From Streptomyces sp. LBL (GTDB taxonomy: Bacteria; Actinomycetota; Actinomycetes; Streptomycetales; Streptomycetaceae), in contig NZ_JARXYX010000033.1 in NCBI RefSeq assembly GCF_029893585.1, forward strand, positions 1 to 64,000: DNA of 64,000 bases, given 5' to 3'. A model generated the notes under the pieces. That model did not search any database. It was not told the DNA's origin and saw nothing but the letters and a program-made list of their open reading frames with translations. Positions 27,537-36,202 of this stretch are shown in pieces. Each line of letters begins with the position of its first letter. The first letter of the stretch is position 1. The translations under genes were made by a program, and so were the position numbers.

Positions 27537-28067
27537 ATGCCCGGGATCGTCAACACGTTGGTGATCGTGGCCGTGGTTGTCCTGGTGATCGTCCGGCAGT
27601 TCCGTCCGAGCCGGATCGACACCGAGAGGCGTTGGTGGCTCCTGCCCGTGGTCCTGGGCGTCGTGGCGCTCCGTGAGCCGGAGATAGTGGACGCTCACCA
27701 CCAGACAGCGTCGGTCGGCCTGCTGATCGCCGAGCTGCTCACCGGCCTTGCCACCGGAGCCGCCTGGGCCTGGACGACCCGCATGTGGGTGGAGCCGGAC
27801 GGTGCGGTGTGGAGCAGGAGCACCAAGGCGAGCGGGGGAGTCTGGGCCGTCGGCATCGGACTGCGCGTCGGCCTCTTCACACTCGGCGCGGCATTCGGTC
27901 TCCACCAGGACTCCTCCGCACTGCTGCTCGCTCTGGCGGGCACTCTGCTGGTCCGCTCCGGAACCCTGGCCTGGCGGGCCCAGTCCCTGCGCCCGGCTCC
28001 GGCTGCCGCGACGGGCACGGAGCACCGGGACAGCATGTCCCGGCCCACGTGGAAGGAACGTGTGTGA
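27537..28067 (+). CDS. DUF1453 (CcdC-like) membrane protein
   Basis: A 176-residue integral membrane protein with four or more hydrophobic segments: IVNTLVIVAVVVLVIVRQF, WWLLPVVLGVVALREPE, ASVGLLIAELLTGLATGAAW and SALLLALAGTLLVRSGTLAW. The pattern fits DUF1453/CcdC-like proteins of unknown function. A GTG at 27534 and an ATG at 27537 are adjacent; GGAG at 27527-27530 favours 27537 by spacing. Its stop codon overlaps the start of the histidine kinase gene, so it belongs to the same operon and could feed a membrane signal to it. Confidence 0.75.
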   Translation: MPGIVNTLVIVAVVVLVIVRQFRPSRIDTERRWWLLPVVLGVVALREPEIVDAHHQTASVGLLIAELLTGLATGAAWAWTTRMWVEPDGAVWSRSTKASGGVWAVGIGLRVGLFTLGAAFGLHQDSSALLLALAGTLLVRSGTLAWRAQSLRPAPAAATGTEHRDSMSRPTWKERV

Positions 28068-29215
28068 CGGAGAACTCCTGGACACGCTGGCCTTCACGCG
28101 AGGCACTCGGACGCGCGGAGTCCTCGGGCGCGCGGCGAGTGCTCAGCTGGGTGGTGCGAGGGCTGGTCCTCGGCATGCTGCTCTGGGGTGCCTTCACCGG
28201 CAGTCACGTGCACGGCTGGGGTGCGCTCGCAGCCGTGTCGGGCGTTCTGCTGGCCGCCTTCCTCGCCTGGGCCCTCTATCGCACGACCCTCGCGCACCGG
28301 CTCCTGCCGTCCCTGGCGCTCATGACCCCGCTGCTGGGGATCGCGGTCGTCGCCCAGGTGGCGGGCTTCAGAGTCCCCGCCCTCGTGCTCTGGTGCGGGT
28401 GCGCGGTCACCGCTCTGGAGCGACTGCCCGTCGCGGCCGCCCTGCCCGTTGCCTCGGTCGCCCTCGCTTCGTACGCCGCGGTCAACGACGACGTATGGCT
28501 GACCACCGCAGCCACGACGGCCGGGCTCGCCCTCGCCGGATACGTGCTGCGGCTGGATGCCGAGGCCCGTGGCAAGTCCCAGCAGTTGCTCGCGCAGGAG
28601 CGGGCCGCGCGGGCTGCCGAGGCGGAGTCTGCGGCACTGGCAGAGCGGGCCCGCATCGCTCGGGAGATCCATGACGTGCTGGCGCACAGCCTCTCGGCGC
28701 AGCTCGTGCACTTGGAGGCGGCCCGACTGCTGATCGAGCAGGGTGCCGACCGGGAGCAGATCCTCGAACGGGTCGTGGCGGCACGCGGCATGGCCCGCGA
28801 CGGTCTCTCCGAGACCCGCCAGGCGCTGTCGGCGCTTCGTGGCGAGCTGACCCCGCTGGAGGACTTCCTCACCCAGATGGTCAGTGCGGCCGAGGGCGCC
28901 GAAACCACCATTACGGGTGACCGCAGACCCCTACCGGCAGAGGCGTCCCAGGCCGTGCGCAGGGTGGCCCAAGAGGCGCTGACCAATGTCCGCAAGCACG
29001 CTCCCGGGGCCAAAGTACGGATGCGGCTCGAGTACGGAGAGCATCAGGTGACGCTGGTCGTACGCGATTCGGGCGGGTCGCCGGGCGACCTCGCCGCAGC
29101 GGGCTCCGGGTACGGTCTGCTGGGTATGCGCGAGCGCGCCGAGCTGCTGGGCGGGTCGCTGGAGGCCGGGCCGGACGAGGAGGGGTTCGTGGTGTCGCTG
29201 AAGGTGCCCGTATGA
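28064..29215 (+). CDS. Sensor histidine kinase, NarL-system type
   Basis: A 383-residue kinase. The N-terminal half carries about five transmembrane segments. Then comes the HisKA_3 dimerisation domain with the phospho-accepting His in AREIHDVLAHSLSAQLVHLE (about residue 204). The HATPase domain has VAQEALTNVRKHAPGAKVRM (N box) and SGYGLLGMRERAELLGG (G box). No extracellular sensor domain is visible, so the signal is probably membrane-linked. The GTG start overlaps the upstream stop codon, and its stop overlaps the response regulator start (ATGA), giving a tightly coupled three-gene operon. Confidence 0.92.
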   Translation: MTENSWTRWPSREALGRAESSGARRVLSWVVRGLVLGMLLWGAFTGSHVHGWGALAAVSGVLLAAFLAWALYRTTLAHRLLPSLALMTPLLGIAVVAQVAGFRVPALVLWCGCAVTALERLPVAAALPVASVALASYAAVNDDVWLTTAATTAGLALAGYVLRLDAEARGKSQQLLAQERAARAAEAESAALAERARIAREIHDVLAHSLSAQLVHLEAARLLIEQGADREQILERVVAARGMARDGLSETRQALSALRGELTPLEDFLTQMVSAAEGAETTITGDRRPLPAEASQAVRRVAQEALTNVRKHAPGAKVRMRLEYGEHQVTLVVRDSGGSPGDLAAAGSGYGLLGMRERAELLGGSLEAGPDEEGFVVSLKVPV

Positions 29216-29892
29216 CGGAGGAGGCGCAGTTCCCGGCGCGGGTGGTGGTCGTGGACGACCAGACCGTGGTCCGCGAGGGAATCGTGATGCTGCTCGGGCT
29301 GCTCCCCGGAATCGAGGTCGTCGGCTCCGCGGGGGACGGGGACGAGGCGGTGCGGCTCGTCGCCGAACTCGCTCCGGACGTGGCGCTGATGGACCTGCGC
29401 ATGCCCCGTTGCGACGGGGTGGAGGCGACCAGGCGTATCCGGGCGCAATATCCCGGGACGCAGGTGGTGGTACTCACGACATTCGCGGACGACGAGTCGC
29501 TCTTCCCTGCTCTGAGAGCGGGGGCGCGTGGCTATCTGACCAAGGACGCGGGGGGTGACGAGATCGTGCGGGCCGTGCGGAGCGTGCTGTCCGGGGACGC
29601 GGGGCTGTCCCCGAGCATCCAACGGCGGCTACTGGAACGACTGTCGGCTCCCGAGCCGCAGCCGACAGCGCCCGTCGAGCCGCCGGACGGGCTCACCACA
29701 CGGGAGACGGAGGTGCTGCTCCTGATCGCGGACGGACTCAGCAACCAGGAGATCGCCCACAGGCTGCATGTGTCCACGGCGACCGTGAAGACCCACATCA
29801 ACAACCTCTTCGCCAAGACGGGGCTCAAGGACCGAGCGCAGGCGGTGCGTTACGCATACGCGAAGGGCCTGGTGCGGCCGCCGGCTGGCTGA
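29212..29892 (+). CDS. Response regulator, NarL/FixJ family
   Basis: A 226-residue response regulator. The receiver domain has VVVVDDQTVVREG at its start, the phospho-acceptor Asp61 in ALMDLRMPRCDGVEA, the Thr switch residue in VVVLTTFADD and Lys in GYLTKDAGG. A LuxR-type helix-turn-helix closes the protein: LTTRETEVLLLIADGLSNQE and IAHRLHVSTATVKTHINNLF. It overlaps the kinase gene by four bases, so they are partners. Target genes cannot be told from sequence, though the adjacent symporter pair in the same direction is one possibility. Confidence 0.93.
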   Translation: MTEEAQFPARVVVVDDQTVVREGIVMLLGLLPGIEVVGSAGDGDEAVRLVAELAPDVALMDLRMPRCDGVEATRRIRAQYPGTQVVVLTTFADDESLFPALRAGARGYLTKDAGGDEIVRAVRSVLSGDAGLSPSIQRRLLERLSAPEPQPTAPVEPPDGLTTRETEVLLLIADGLSNQEIAHRLHVSTATVKTHINNLFAKTGLKDRAQAVRYAYAKGLVRPPAG

Positions 29893-29961
29893 GTCACCTG
29901 ATGGAGTGAAGAGCGTGGAGAAGAAGAGTCAGGGATCTTCCCGTTCTGTCCATCCTTGAGC

Positions 29962-30519
29962 ATGCAGTCAAGCAATGGTCGCCCCCGCGGAGGCGGCGGT
30001 GGTGCCGAGAGTTGGTTCGACGACCATGACGTTCATGATCCGGCGTCCGCGGAGGCAACCGAGGGTGTGAAATACGACGACCCCTGGTACGACGCACTCG
30101 CCTCCGGCTGGGGCGAGTCGGCGGGTACCCGGACATCTGGGTCCGCTGACTCGTCGGCGCGGGAGTACGACGCCCCGGCCGCAGCCGCGGCCGACGTGTA
30201 CCTGGAGGTGCAGCGAAGTGACGCCTTTCAGGAGGTGCGAAGGCGGTACCGGAGGTTCGTGGTGCCGGCGGGCGCGGGGTTCTTCGTCTGGTACGTGGCC
30301 TACGTGGTGACAGCCACGACCGCGCCCACGCTGATGGCGCGGCCCGTGGCGGGCGCCGTGAACGTGGCGATGCTGGCAGGGCTCGGGCAGTTCCTCACGA
30401 CCTTCCTGCTCACCTGGGCGTATGCCCGGCATGCCAGGCTGCGCCGGGACCGGGCGGCCCTCGAACTGCGGTGGGACACCCAGGAACTGACGCGTGGCAT
30501 CCGGGGCGGTGTGTCGTGA
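29962..30519 (+). CDS. DUF485 family membrane protein
   Basis: A 185-residue protein with a Gly/Ser/Asp-rich hydrophilic N-terminus of about 80 residues and a DUF485 C-terminal domain: EVRRRYRRFVVPAGAGFFVW, then two transmembrane helices (YVAYVVTATTAPTLMARPVA and AMLAGLGQFLTTFLLTWAYA) and a charged end. DUF485 proteins (YjcH type) are regularly encoded directly before acetate/pyruvate-type symporters and are thought to assist them. Here the stop codon overlaps the symporter's start. The ATG at 29962 is chosen over the TTG at 29956. Confidence 0.85.
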   Translation: MQSSNGRPRGGGGGAESWFDDHDVHDPASAEATEGVKYDDPWYDALASGWGESAGTRTSGSADSSAREYDAPAAAAADVYLEVQRSDAFQEVRRRYRRFVVPAGAGFFVWYVAYVVTATTAPTLMARPVAGAVNVAMLAGLGQFLTTFLLTWAYARHARLRRDRAALELRWDTQELTRGIRGGVS

Positions 30520-32108
30520 CGGGCAACCATCAGACGCTGGCCTTGCTGCTGTTCAGTGCGTTCGTCGCTGTCACCCTGGGGATCACGACGTGGGTGAGCC
30601 GGCAACGGCAGGGTTCGGCGGAGGAGTTCTACGCGGGCGGTCGGCTCTTCTCCCCGATAGAGAATGGTTTTGCCATCGCGGGCGACTACATGTCGGCCGC
30701 TTCCTTCCTCGGGATCTCGGGACTTATCGCCCTGTACGGGTACGACGGGTTGCTGTATTCGGTGGGGTTCCTGGTGGCCTGGCTCGTGGTGCTGTTCCTG
30801 GTCGCCGAACTGGTGCGCAACTGCGGACGGTTCACGCTCGCCGACGTGGTCGCGGCACGGATGAGCGAGCGGCCGGTGCGGATCGCGGCGGGAACCTCCT
30901 CGGTCACCGTGTCCGTTCTGTATCTGGTGGCGCAGATGGTGGGCGCGGGCAGTCTGGTCGCGCTGCTCCTCGGAAACACCAACGAGGCGGCGCAGTCCTG
31001 GACGGTCATCGGAGTCGGCGCGCTCATGGTGATCTATGTGTCGTTGGGCGGGATGCGGGCCACCACCTGGATCCAGATCGTCAAGGCGGTCCTGCTGCTC
31101 GGCGGCACCATCGCGCTGACCGTGCTCGTCCTGGTGCGATTCCACGGCGACTTCAACCAGTTGCTGCTCACGGCGGCCGAGCGCAGCGGTCACGGCAAGG
31201 CGTTCTTGGTTCCCGGCCTGAGGTACGGCGGGGACTGGACGGCCCGGTTGGATTTCATCAGCCTGGGGCTCGCGCTGGTGCTGGGCACCGCCGGGCTGCC
31301 GCACATTCTGTCCCGCTTCTACACCGTGCCCACCGCGCGGGCCGCACGGCGTTCGGTGGTCTGGTCGATCGGGCTCATCGGCGGCTTCTATCTGATGACG
31401 ATCGTTCTCGGGTTCGGTGCGGCGGCCATCGTGGGACCGGACGCCGTACGTGGATCGAACGCGGCGGGGAACACCGCCGTTCCGCTGCTCGCGCTGGACC
31501 TGGGTGGCGGGGTCGACTCCACGGGAGGGACGCTTCTCTTCGCGATCGTCGCCGCGGTCGCCTTCGCCACGATCCTGGCCGTGGTCGCGGGGATCACGCT
31601 GGCCTCCTCGGCGTCGGTGGCCCACGACCTGTACGCCTCGCTGCGTCGCCGGCACACCAAGCCGCGCAGCGAGGTGGCCGTGGCCCGTGCCGCCGCGGTC
31701 GGTATCGGCGTGGTGGCGATCGCCCTGGGGCTGCTGGCGCGGGATCTCAACGTGGCGTTCCTGGTGGGCCTCGCGTTCGCGGTCGCCGCGTCCGCCAACC
31801 TGCCGGTGCTGCTCTACTCGCTGTTCTGGCGCGGCTTCACCACACGCGGCGCAGTCTGGTCCGTCTACGGGGGGCTGATCCCGGCCATGCTGCTCGTGGT
31901 GCTTTCACCGGTGGTTTCCGGCAGCCCGGAGTCACTGTTCCCCGACGTCGACTTCCAGTACTTCCCGCTGCAGAACCCCGGGCTCGTCTCGATCCCGCTG
32001 GGCTTCGTCGCGGGCTGGTTCGGCACGGTCACGTCGGCGGAACTGCCCGACGAGGCCAAGCACGCTGAGACCGAGGTGCGGTCGCTGACCGGGGCGGGGG
32101 CCGTGTAG
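30516..32108 (+). CDS. Sodium/solute symporter (ActP-like cation acetate symporter)
   Basis: A 530-residue sodium:solute symporter with about 13 transmembrane segments. Family signatures include TTWVSRQRQGSAEEFYAGGR and GFAIAGDYMSAASFLGISGL, the canonical start of ActP/MctP-type carriers, and GTAGLPHILSRFYTVPTARA. These import acetate or other short monocarboxylates with sodium. The specific substrate is not provable here. The GTG at 30516 overlaps the stop codon of the DUF485 gene, so the two form a transport unit in the plasma membrane. A short charged tail ends the chain. Confidence 0.9.
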   Translation: MTGNHQTLALLLFSAFVAVTLGITTWVSRQRQGSAEEFYAGGRLFSPIENGFAIAGDYMSAASFLGISGLIALYGYDGLLYSVGFLVAWLVVLFLVAELVRNCGRFTLADVVAARMSERPVRIAAGTSSVTVSVLYLVAQMVGAGSLVALLLGNTNEAAQSWTVIGVGALMVIYVSLGGMRATTWIQIVKAVLLLGGTIALTVLVLVRFHGDFNQLLLTAAERSGHGKAFLVPGLRYGGDWTARLDFISLGLALVLGTAGLPHILSRFYTVPTARAARRSVVWSIGLIGGFYLMTIVLGFGAAAIVGPDAVRGSNAAGNTAVPLLALDLGGGVDSTGGTLLFAIVAAVAFATILAVVAGITLASSASVAHDLYASLRRRHTKPRSEVAVARAAAVGIGVVAIALGLLARDLNVAFLVGLAFAVAASANLPVLLYSLFWRGFTTRGAVWSVYGGLIPAMLLVVLSPVVSGSPESLFPDVDFQYFPLQNPGLVSIPLGFVAGWFGTVTSAELPDEAKHAETEVRSLTGAGAV

Positions 32109-32697
32109 ATCGGCGCCTTCTTCGGCGTACGGGTCCTCGGTGTCGTACGACTGGATCCTTCGGCGTCGTACGACTGCTGCGGGGCGCGAGGAAGACGTTG
32201 TGGACCCTGTCGGGGGGTTACTCACCGCCGTCCGGGGACTCGATCTCACGGTCCGGCGGGAGGGGAGTGCGTGGCGGTCGTCGGCCCATGGGGCTGCGGC
32301 GAGTCGACACGCTGACGCTTCTGGTGGATGGCCTGGACAAGGTCATCCGTCTGCCCGTGATACTCACTCAGCGGCTCGGCTCCTTCGACGCGGAGGGCTC
32401 GTGCCGGGCTGCTGAGCGCACCCGCCCGCGTCCAGGCCGAGACGGCGCTCGTCTCCAGGCCCAGGGTGCCGTCGGGTCGAGGTCAGCAGAACACGTTGCC
32501 GAGGTTCGCCAAGGACGGCGTGATGTCCGCGGAAGTCCCGCAACAGTTGACAAGGTGGTCAAGGCGTTCAACCCCACCATCCGGAACGCCAAGGTGGACG
32601 TGAGCAAGACCTGCACACCCGAGTCTGTGAAGAAGGCGGGCCGGCATCCGTATGTAGGGCGGGCATGGTTCCTTCCCCGCCCCCACGGGCCGTGCCC
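32109..32697. other. Intergenic stretch with a decayed coding remnant
   Basis: About 590 bases between convergent genes, without an intact gene. From about 32490 to 32640 on the plus strand, two frames together read like the end of a protein: NTLPRFAKDGVMSAEVPQQ in one frame, then VDKVVKAFNPTIRNAKVDVS and KTCTPESVKKAG in another. One frameshift near 32550 would join them. It may be the tail of a lost solute-binding protein, but I cannot name the family. Direct repeats of TCGTACGACT flank 32140-32175. Confidence 0.4.
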
Positions 32698-33381
32698 TCA
32701 GGCGCGGGTCGCCCACACGTAGCGGTGTTCCGGGCGGCCCGCGTCACCGTACTTGAGGGTCAGGCGAGCCCGCCCCGTGCGCTCCAGGAGCTTCAGATAG
32801 CGCTGGGCGGTCTGGCGGCTCACGCCGGTCCGCTCGGCGATCTCCTGGGCCGACAGGGGGCCTTCGGCGTTCATCAGGGAGCGGCGGACCAGCTCCGCCG
32901 TGGTGGGGGAGTGCCCTTTGGGCAGTTCGGGTTCCGACGGCGCGGACAGGGCGCCGAAGATGCGGTCCACCTCGGCCTGTTCCGCCTCGCCTCCGCCGTC
33001 GAGGGTGCGGCGCAGTTCGGCATACGCCTCCAGCCTGGCGCGCAGGCCCGCGAAGGCGAACGGCTTGACCAGGTACTGCAACGCGCCGTGCCGCATCGCT
33101 GCCTGCACGGTCGAGACGTCCCGCGCCGCCGTCACCATGATCACGTCGGTCTGTTGGCCGCGGCGGCGCATCTCCTGGACGACCGTGAGGCCCGTCTCGT
33201 CGGGCAGGTAGTGGTCCATGAGGACGAGGTCCACGTGCGGCAGCGCCTCCAGTTGCCGAAGAGCCTCCGCCGCGCTGTGCGCCTCGCCGGCCACATGGAA
33301 GCCCGGCACCTTCTCCACATAGGCGGCGTTGACACGCGCCACCCGAATGTCGTCGTCCACGACCAGGACCTCGATCAACAC
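32698..33381 (-). CDS. Response regulator, CitB/DctR type
   Basis: A 227-residue response regulator. The receiver starts LIEVLVVDDDIRVARVNAAY, with phospho-acceptor Asp56 in DLVLMDHYLPDETGL and the Lys switch in LQYLVKPFAF. A helix-turn-helix at the C-terminus reads LSAQEIAERTGVSRQTAQRY, then a wing ending EHRYVWATRA. This is the CitB/DcuR class, which usually controls uptake and use of citrate or C4-dicarboxylates. The GTG at 33381 has GAGGAGGAG before it and overlaps the end of the kinase gene by seven bases, so the pair is cotranscribed. Confidence 0.92.
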   Translation of the reverse strand: MLIEVLVVDDDIRVARVNAAYVEKVPGFHVAGEAHSAAEALRQLEALPHVDLVLMDHYLPDETGLTVVQEMRRRGQQTDVIMVTAARDVSTVQAAMRHGALQYLVKPFAFAGLRARLEAYAELRRTLDGGGEAEQAEVDRIFGALSAPSEPELPKGHSPTTAELVRRSLMNAEGPLSAQEIAERTGVSRQTAQRYLKLLERTGRARLTLKYGDAGRPEHRYVWATRA

Positions 33382-35054
33382 GACTCCTCCTCGGTGCCGG
33401 GCTGTGCGGCCGGCGGCGCGGTCAGGGCGGGTTCCGGTTCCGGTTCCAGAGCGTCGGGCAGGACGACGGTGAACTCCGCGCCTCCGCCGCCCGCATCGTC
33501 GACGGTCGCGATGCCCCCTTGCCGCTCGGCGAGCCTGCGGACCAGGGAGAGTCCGATACCGCGCTCCCGGTGCGCCGGTGGCTTCTTCGTGGACCACCCC
33601 TCGGTGAAGATCAACTCGCGGTGCTCCTCCGGGATTCCCGGTCCTGTGTCGCGCACCGTGACGACGGCGGTACGGCCCTCCGTGCGCAGTTCGACCTCCA
33701 CGCGCGCGTGCTGGGTCCCCGCGACGGCGTCCAGCGCATTGTCCAGCAGGTTGCCGAGGATCGTGACGAGGCCACCGGGGTCGACCAGCCGGTCCGGCAG
33801 CCAGGTCCCGTCCGAGACCCACAGCGCCACTCCACGCTCGGCGGCGACGGTCGCCTTGCCGACCAGCAGCGCGGCGAGCAGGGGGTCCTGGATCTTCTCG
33901 GTCACCTGTTCCGCCGTGGCTCGGTGATCGCCGACGACCTCTCCGACGAACTCCACGGCGTCCTCGTACATCTCCAGTTCGAGCAGCCCGAGGAGCGTGT
34001 GCATGCGGTTGGCGTGTTCGTGGTCCTGGGCGCGCAGGGCGTCGATCAGACCGCGGGTGGAGTCGAGTTCGCGGCCGAGCTGATCCAGTTCGGTGCGGTC
34101 GCGCAGGGTCGCGACCGCACCCCCGTCGTCGGTGGGCATGCGGTTGGCGACCAGGACACGTTGGCCGCGCACGGTGAGCAGGTCGGTGCCGGTCACCCTG
34201 CCCGCCAACACGTCAGCCGTACGGCCCGCACCGAGTGCCTCGTCGGGGGTGCGGCCGACGGCCTCGTCCCGGATGCCCAGCAGCCGCTGTGCCTCGTCGT
34301 TGAGCAGGCGGACGCGGCCGGTGCGGTCCAGGGCGACGACGCCCTCGCGGATGCCGTGCAGCATCGCCTCGCGCTCCGCGAGCAGCCCCGAGATGTCCGA
34401 GAAGGCCAGGTCACGTGTCTGCCGCTGGACCCGGCGGGAGATGAGCCAGGCGGCCAGCGCGCCCACGGCGAGGGCGCCTCCGGCGTAAGCGAACAGTCCC
34501 GGGATCGCGTGGATCAGCCGTGCCCGGACGCTGTCGTACGCGATGCCGACCGAGACCGCGCCGACGATCTTCCCCACGTTGTCGCGCAGAGGCACCTTGC
34601 CGCGGGCGGAGCGGCCCAGCGTGCCGCTGTCGATCTCCATGACCTCCTTGCCGGCCAGGGCCTGGCTGGGGTCGGTGGAGACGGTCCTGCCTATCTCGCT
34701 CGCAGTGGGGTGCGACCAGCGCACGCCCCGGCGGTCCAGCACCACGACGTACTCGGCCTTGGTGGCCTTGCGGATCCGCTCCGCCTCCCGCTGGACGGGC
34801 CCGTCGGCCGACGGAAGCGTGTCCTTGACCTCCTCGGCGATCCCTGGCTCGGCTGCGGCGGTCTGTGCGATCGCCAGCGCGCGGCGCATCGCCTGGTCGT
34901 CCAGCTGGTCGCTGAGCGGAGCGAGGAACAGCCCGGTCGCGAGCACCGCGACTCCCGCTGCGATCGCCAGCTGCATCAGCAGCACCTGCGAGAACATGCG
35001 TCGCGGCAGTCCGAGACGCAGGCGGCGGGCGGGGGGAGCGGGGCTCATACCCAT
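33375..35054 (-). CDS. Sensor histidine kinase, CitA/DcuS type
   Basis: A 559-residue kinase. An N-terminal transmembrane helix (QVLLMQLAIAAGVAVLATGL), an extracellular PAS-like (PASTA-unrelated, CitA-type) sensor domain of about 130 residues, a second helix (GLFAYAGGALAVGALAAWLI), a cytoplasmic PAS domain (GIREGVVALDRTGRVRLLND), and the SpoOB-type phosphoacceptor region LRAQDHEHANRMHTLLGLLE. The HATPase has LGNLLDNALDAVAG, DTGPGIPEE and RGIGLSLVRRLAERQGG. CitA/DcuS kinases sense citrate or dicarboxylates outside the cell. The transporter usually found beside such pairs is absent, though a decayed remnant lies just past the regulator gene. Signal inferred from family only. Confidence 0.92.
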   Translation of the reverse strand: MGMSPAPPARRLRLGLPRRMFSQVLLMQLAIAAGVAVLATGLFLAPLSDQLDDQAMRRALAIAQTAAAEPGIAEEVKDTLPSADGPVQREAERIRKATKAEYVVVLDRRGVRWSHPTASEIGRTVSTDPSQALAGKEVMEIDSGTLGRSARGKVPLRDNVGKIVGAVSVGIAYDSVRARLIHAIPGLFAYAGGALAVGALAAWLISRRVQRQTRDLAFSDISGLLAEREAMLHGIREGVVALDRTGRVRLLNDEAQRLLGIRDEAVGRTPDEALGAGRTADVLAGRVTGTDLLTVRGQRVLVANRMPTDDGGAVATLRDRTELDQLGRELDSTRGLIDALRAQDHEHANRMHTLLGLLELEMYEDAVEFVGEVVGDHRATAEQVTEKIQDPLLAALLVGKATVAAERGVALWVSDGTWLPDRLVDPGGLVTILGNLLDNALDAVAGTQHARVEVELRTEGRTAVVTVRDTGPGIPEEHRELIFTEGWSTKKPPAHRERGIGLSLVRRLAERQGGIATVDDAGGGGAEFTVVLPDALEPEPEPALTAPPAAQPGTEEESC

Positions 35055-35205
35055 GACGGTACGTGGGGAGGCCCGAGCTGCCGCTGAGGGTGTGGCATGG
35101 ATTACTTGATCAATATGTGAGAGCCAGGACGGTCCGCCCAGGGAAGCAGCGACGCAGGGACGGCCCAGCCGACGAACGGCAAGCCTTCGGTGTACGCCGC
35201 CGGCC

Positions 35206-36150
35206 TCAGCCCACCAGCGCCATCGTGGTCGTCAGCTCGCGCACCGCCACCACGTCCATCCGCGCGGGCGAGCCGAGCACCGAGGCCCCGCAGCTTTCCG
35301 GGCGGGCCGGCAGCGAGGCGCCCTGGGCCACGACGACGTGCCAGCGGCGTCCGTCGGTGTGGGCGACGGTCACCTCCCAGCGCGGTGCGGCACCCTCCGT
35401 GCGGACCACGGCCAGCGTGTCCGCCGCGTACTCGCCCGCGGCCCTGCGCACGGCCAGCTCGGCCGCCTGGCCGGGGCGCTCCCAGGCGGAGTTCCCACGG
35501 CATCCCTCCACGACGATCCGGCCCCTCTGGGCGCTGTGCAGGACGTCCTTGACGGCGTGGGCCTCGGCCCGGCCGTAGGCGTAGCCGTACGGCAGGACGA
35601 GCAGCGTGGGTGAGAAGCGATGCCCACCCAGATGGGTGACCTCCCATACGCCCTCGACACCGGAGGAGGCCAGCTTCGCCGCGAGGGGGCGGCCGAGGAG
35701 GGCGCAGCAGCGGTCGCGCTTGCCGTTGGTGCACACGAGGGCGAGCGGATCACCGGTGTGGGGTCGCCCGCCGAGTGCCGAGTCGAAGGTGCTGTGGTCC
35801 CCACGGCCAAGTGCGGCGAAGTCGATGTCCGACAGGCGCCGCGGATCGCGGATCGTGGCGGAGCGCAGCCACCCGTTCCCGGGCACCGTGTGGGCCACGT
35901 ACACCTGGCGTATGGTCGGCGGGCCGCTGTCGGCGTGCCGCCCGGGGCGGCGGATGAGTGCGACCCGTACGCCCGTGCCCTTGGCCGCCGCCTCCAGGGC
36001 GCGGCCGAGCGCGGGGTCCAGGTGGCTCGAAGTGAGCGCTTTGGCACCCCAGGGGCCGGGCTGTTCCAGCAGCAGCCAGGTCGTCGCGGTGGCCGCTGTT
36101 CCGGAAATGGGCTCGTCGAGGTCCCGGGAGGCGGTTGAGCACGTACTCAC
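35206..36150 (-). CDS. Sucrase/ferredoxin-like protein (Apd1 type)
   Basis: A 314-residue protein of the sucrase/ferredoxin-like family, whose yeast member Apd1 is a thioredoxin-like [2Fe-2S] protein with two Cys and two His ligands. The matching elements are visible: CTNGKRDRCCALLGRPLA carries the Cys and HLGGHRFSPTLLVLPYG the HxxxH histidine pair. WLLLEQPGPWGAKAL near residue 30 is also conserved. It probably transfers electrons in the cytoplasm; links of Apd1 proteins to iron and metal tolerance are known, the partner here is not. The GTG at 36150 is preceded immediately by a near-consensus iron box containing a -10 hexamer, so the gene is likely leaderless and induced by iron shortage. 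Confidence 0.85.
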   Translation of the reverse strand: MSTCSTASRDLDEPISGTAATATTWLLLEQPGPWGAKALTSSHLDPALGRALEAAAKGTGVRVALIRRPGRHADSGPPTIRQVYVAHTVPGNGWLRSATIRDPRRLSDIDFAALGRGDHSTFDSALGGRPHTGDPLALVCTNGKRDRCCALLGRPLAAKLASSGVEGVWEVTHLGGHRFSPTLLVLPYGYAYGRAEAHAVKDVLHSAQRGRIVVEGCRGNSAWERPGQAAELAVRRAAGEYAADTLAVVRTEGAAPRWEVTVAHTDGRRWHVVVAQGASLPARPESCGASVLGSPARMDVVAVRELTTTMALVG

Positions 36151-36169
36151 ACAGGTGAGCCTAACCTGA
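36151..36169 (-). promoter_or_regulatory. Iron box (DmdR1/IdeR operator)
   Basis: Read on the minus strand, TCAGGTTAGGCTCACCTGT matches the actinobacterial iron-box consensus TTAGGTTAGGCTAACCTAA at 15 of 19 positions. It ends at the base before the GTG start of the sucrase/ferredoxin-like gene. The core TAGGCT (36158-36163) is also a -10 hexamer seven bases from the start codon, so DmdR1 with iron bound would block RNA polymerase directly. Confidence 0.75.
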
Positions 36170-36202
36170 CTTGAGGCGCGGGTGGCTTCTGGGCGGTCGC
36201 GT

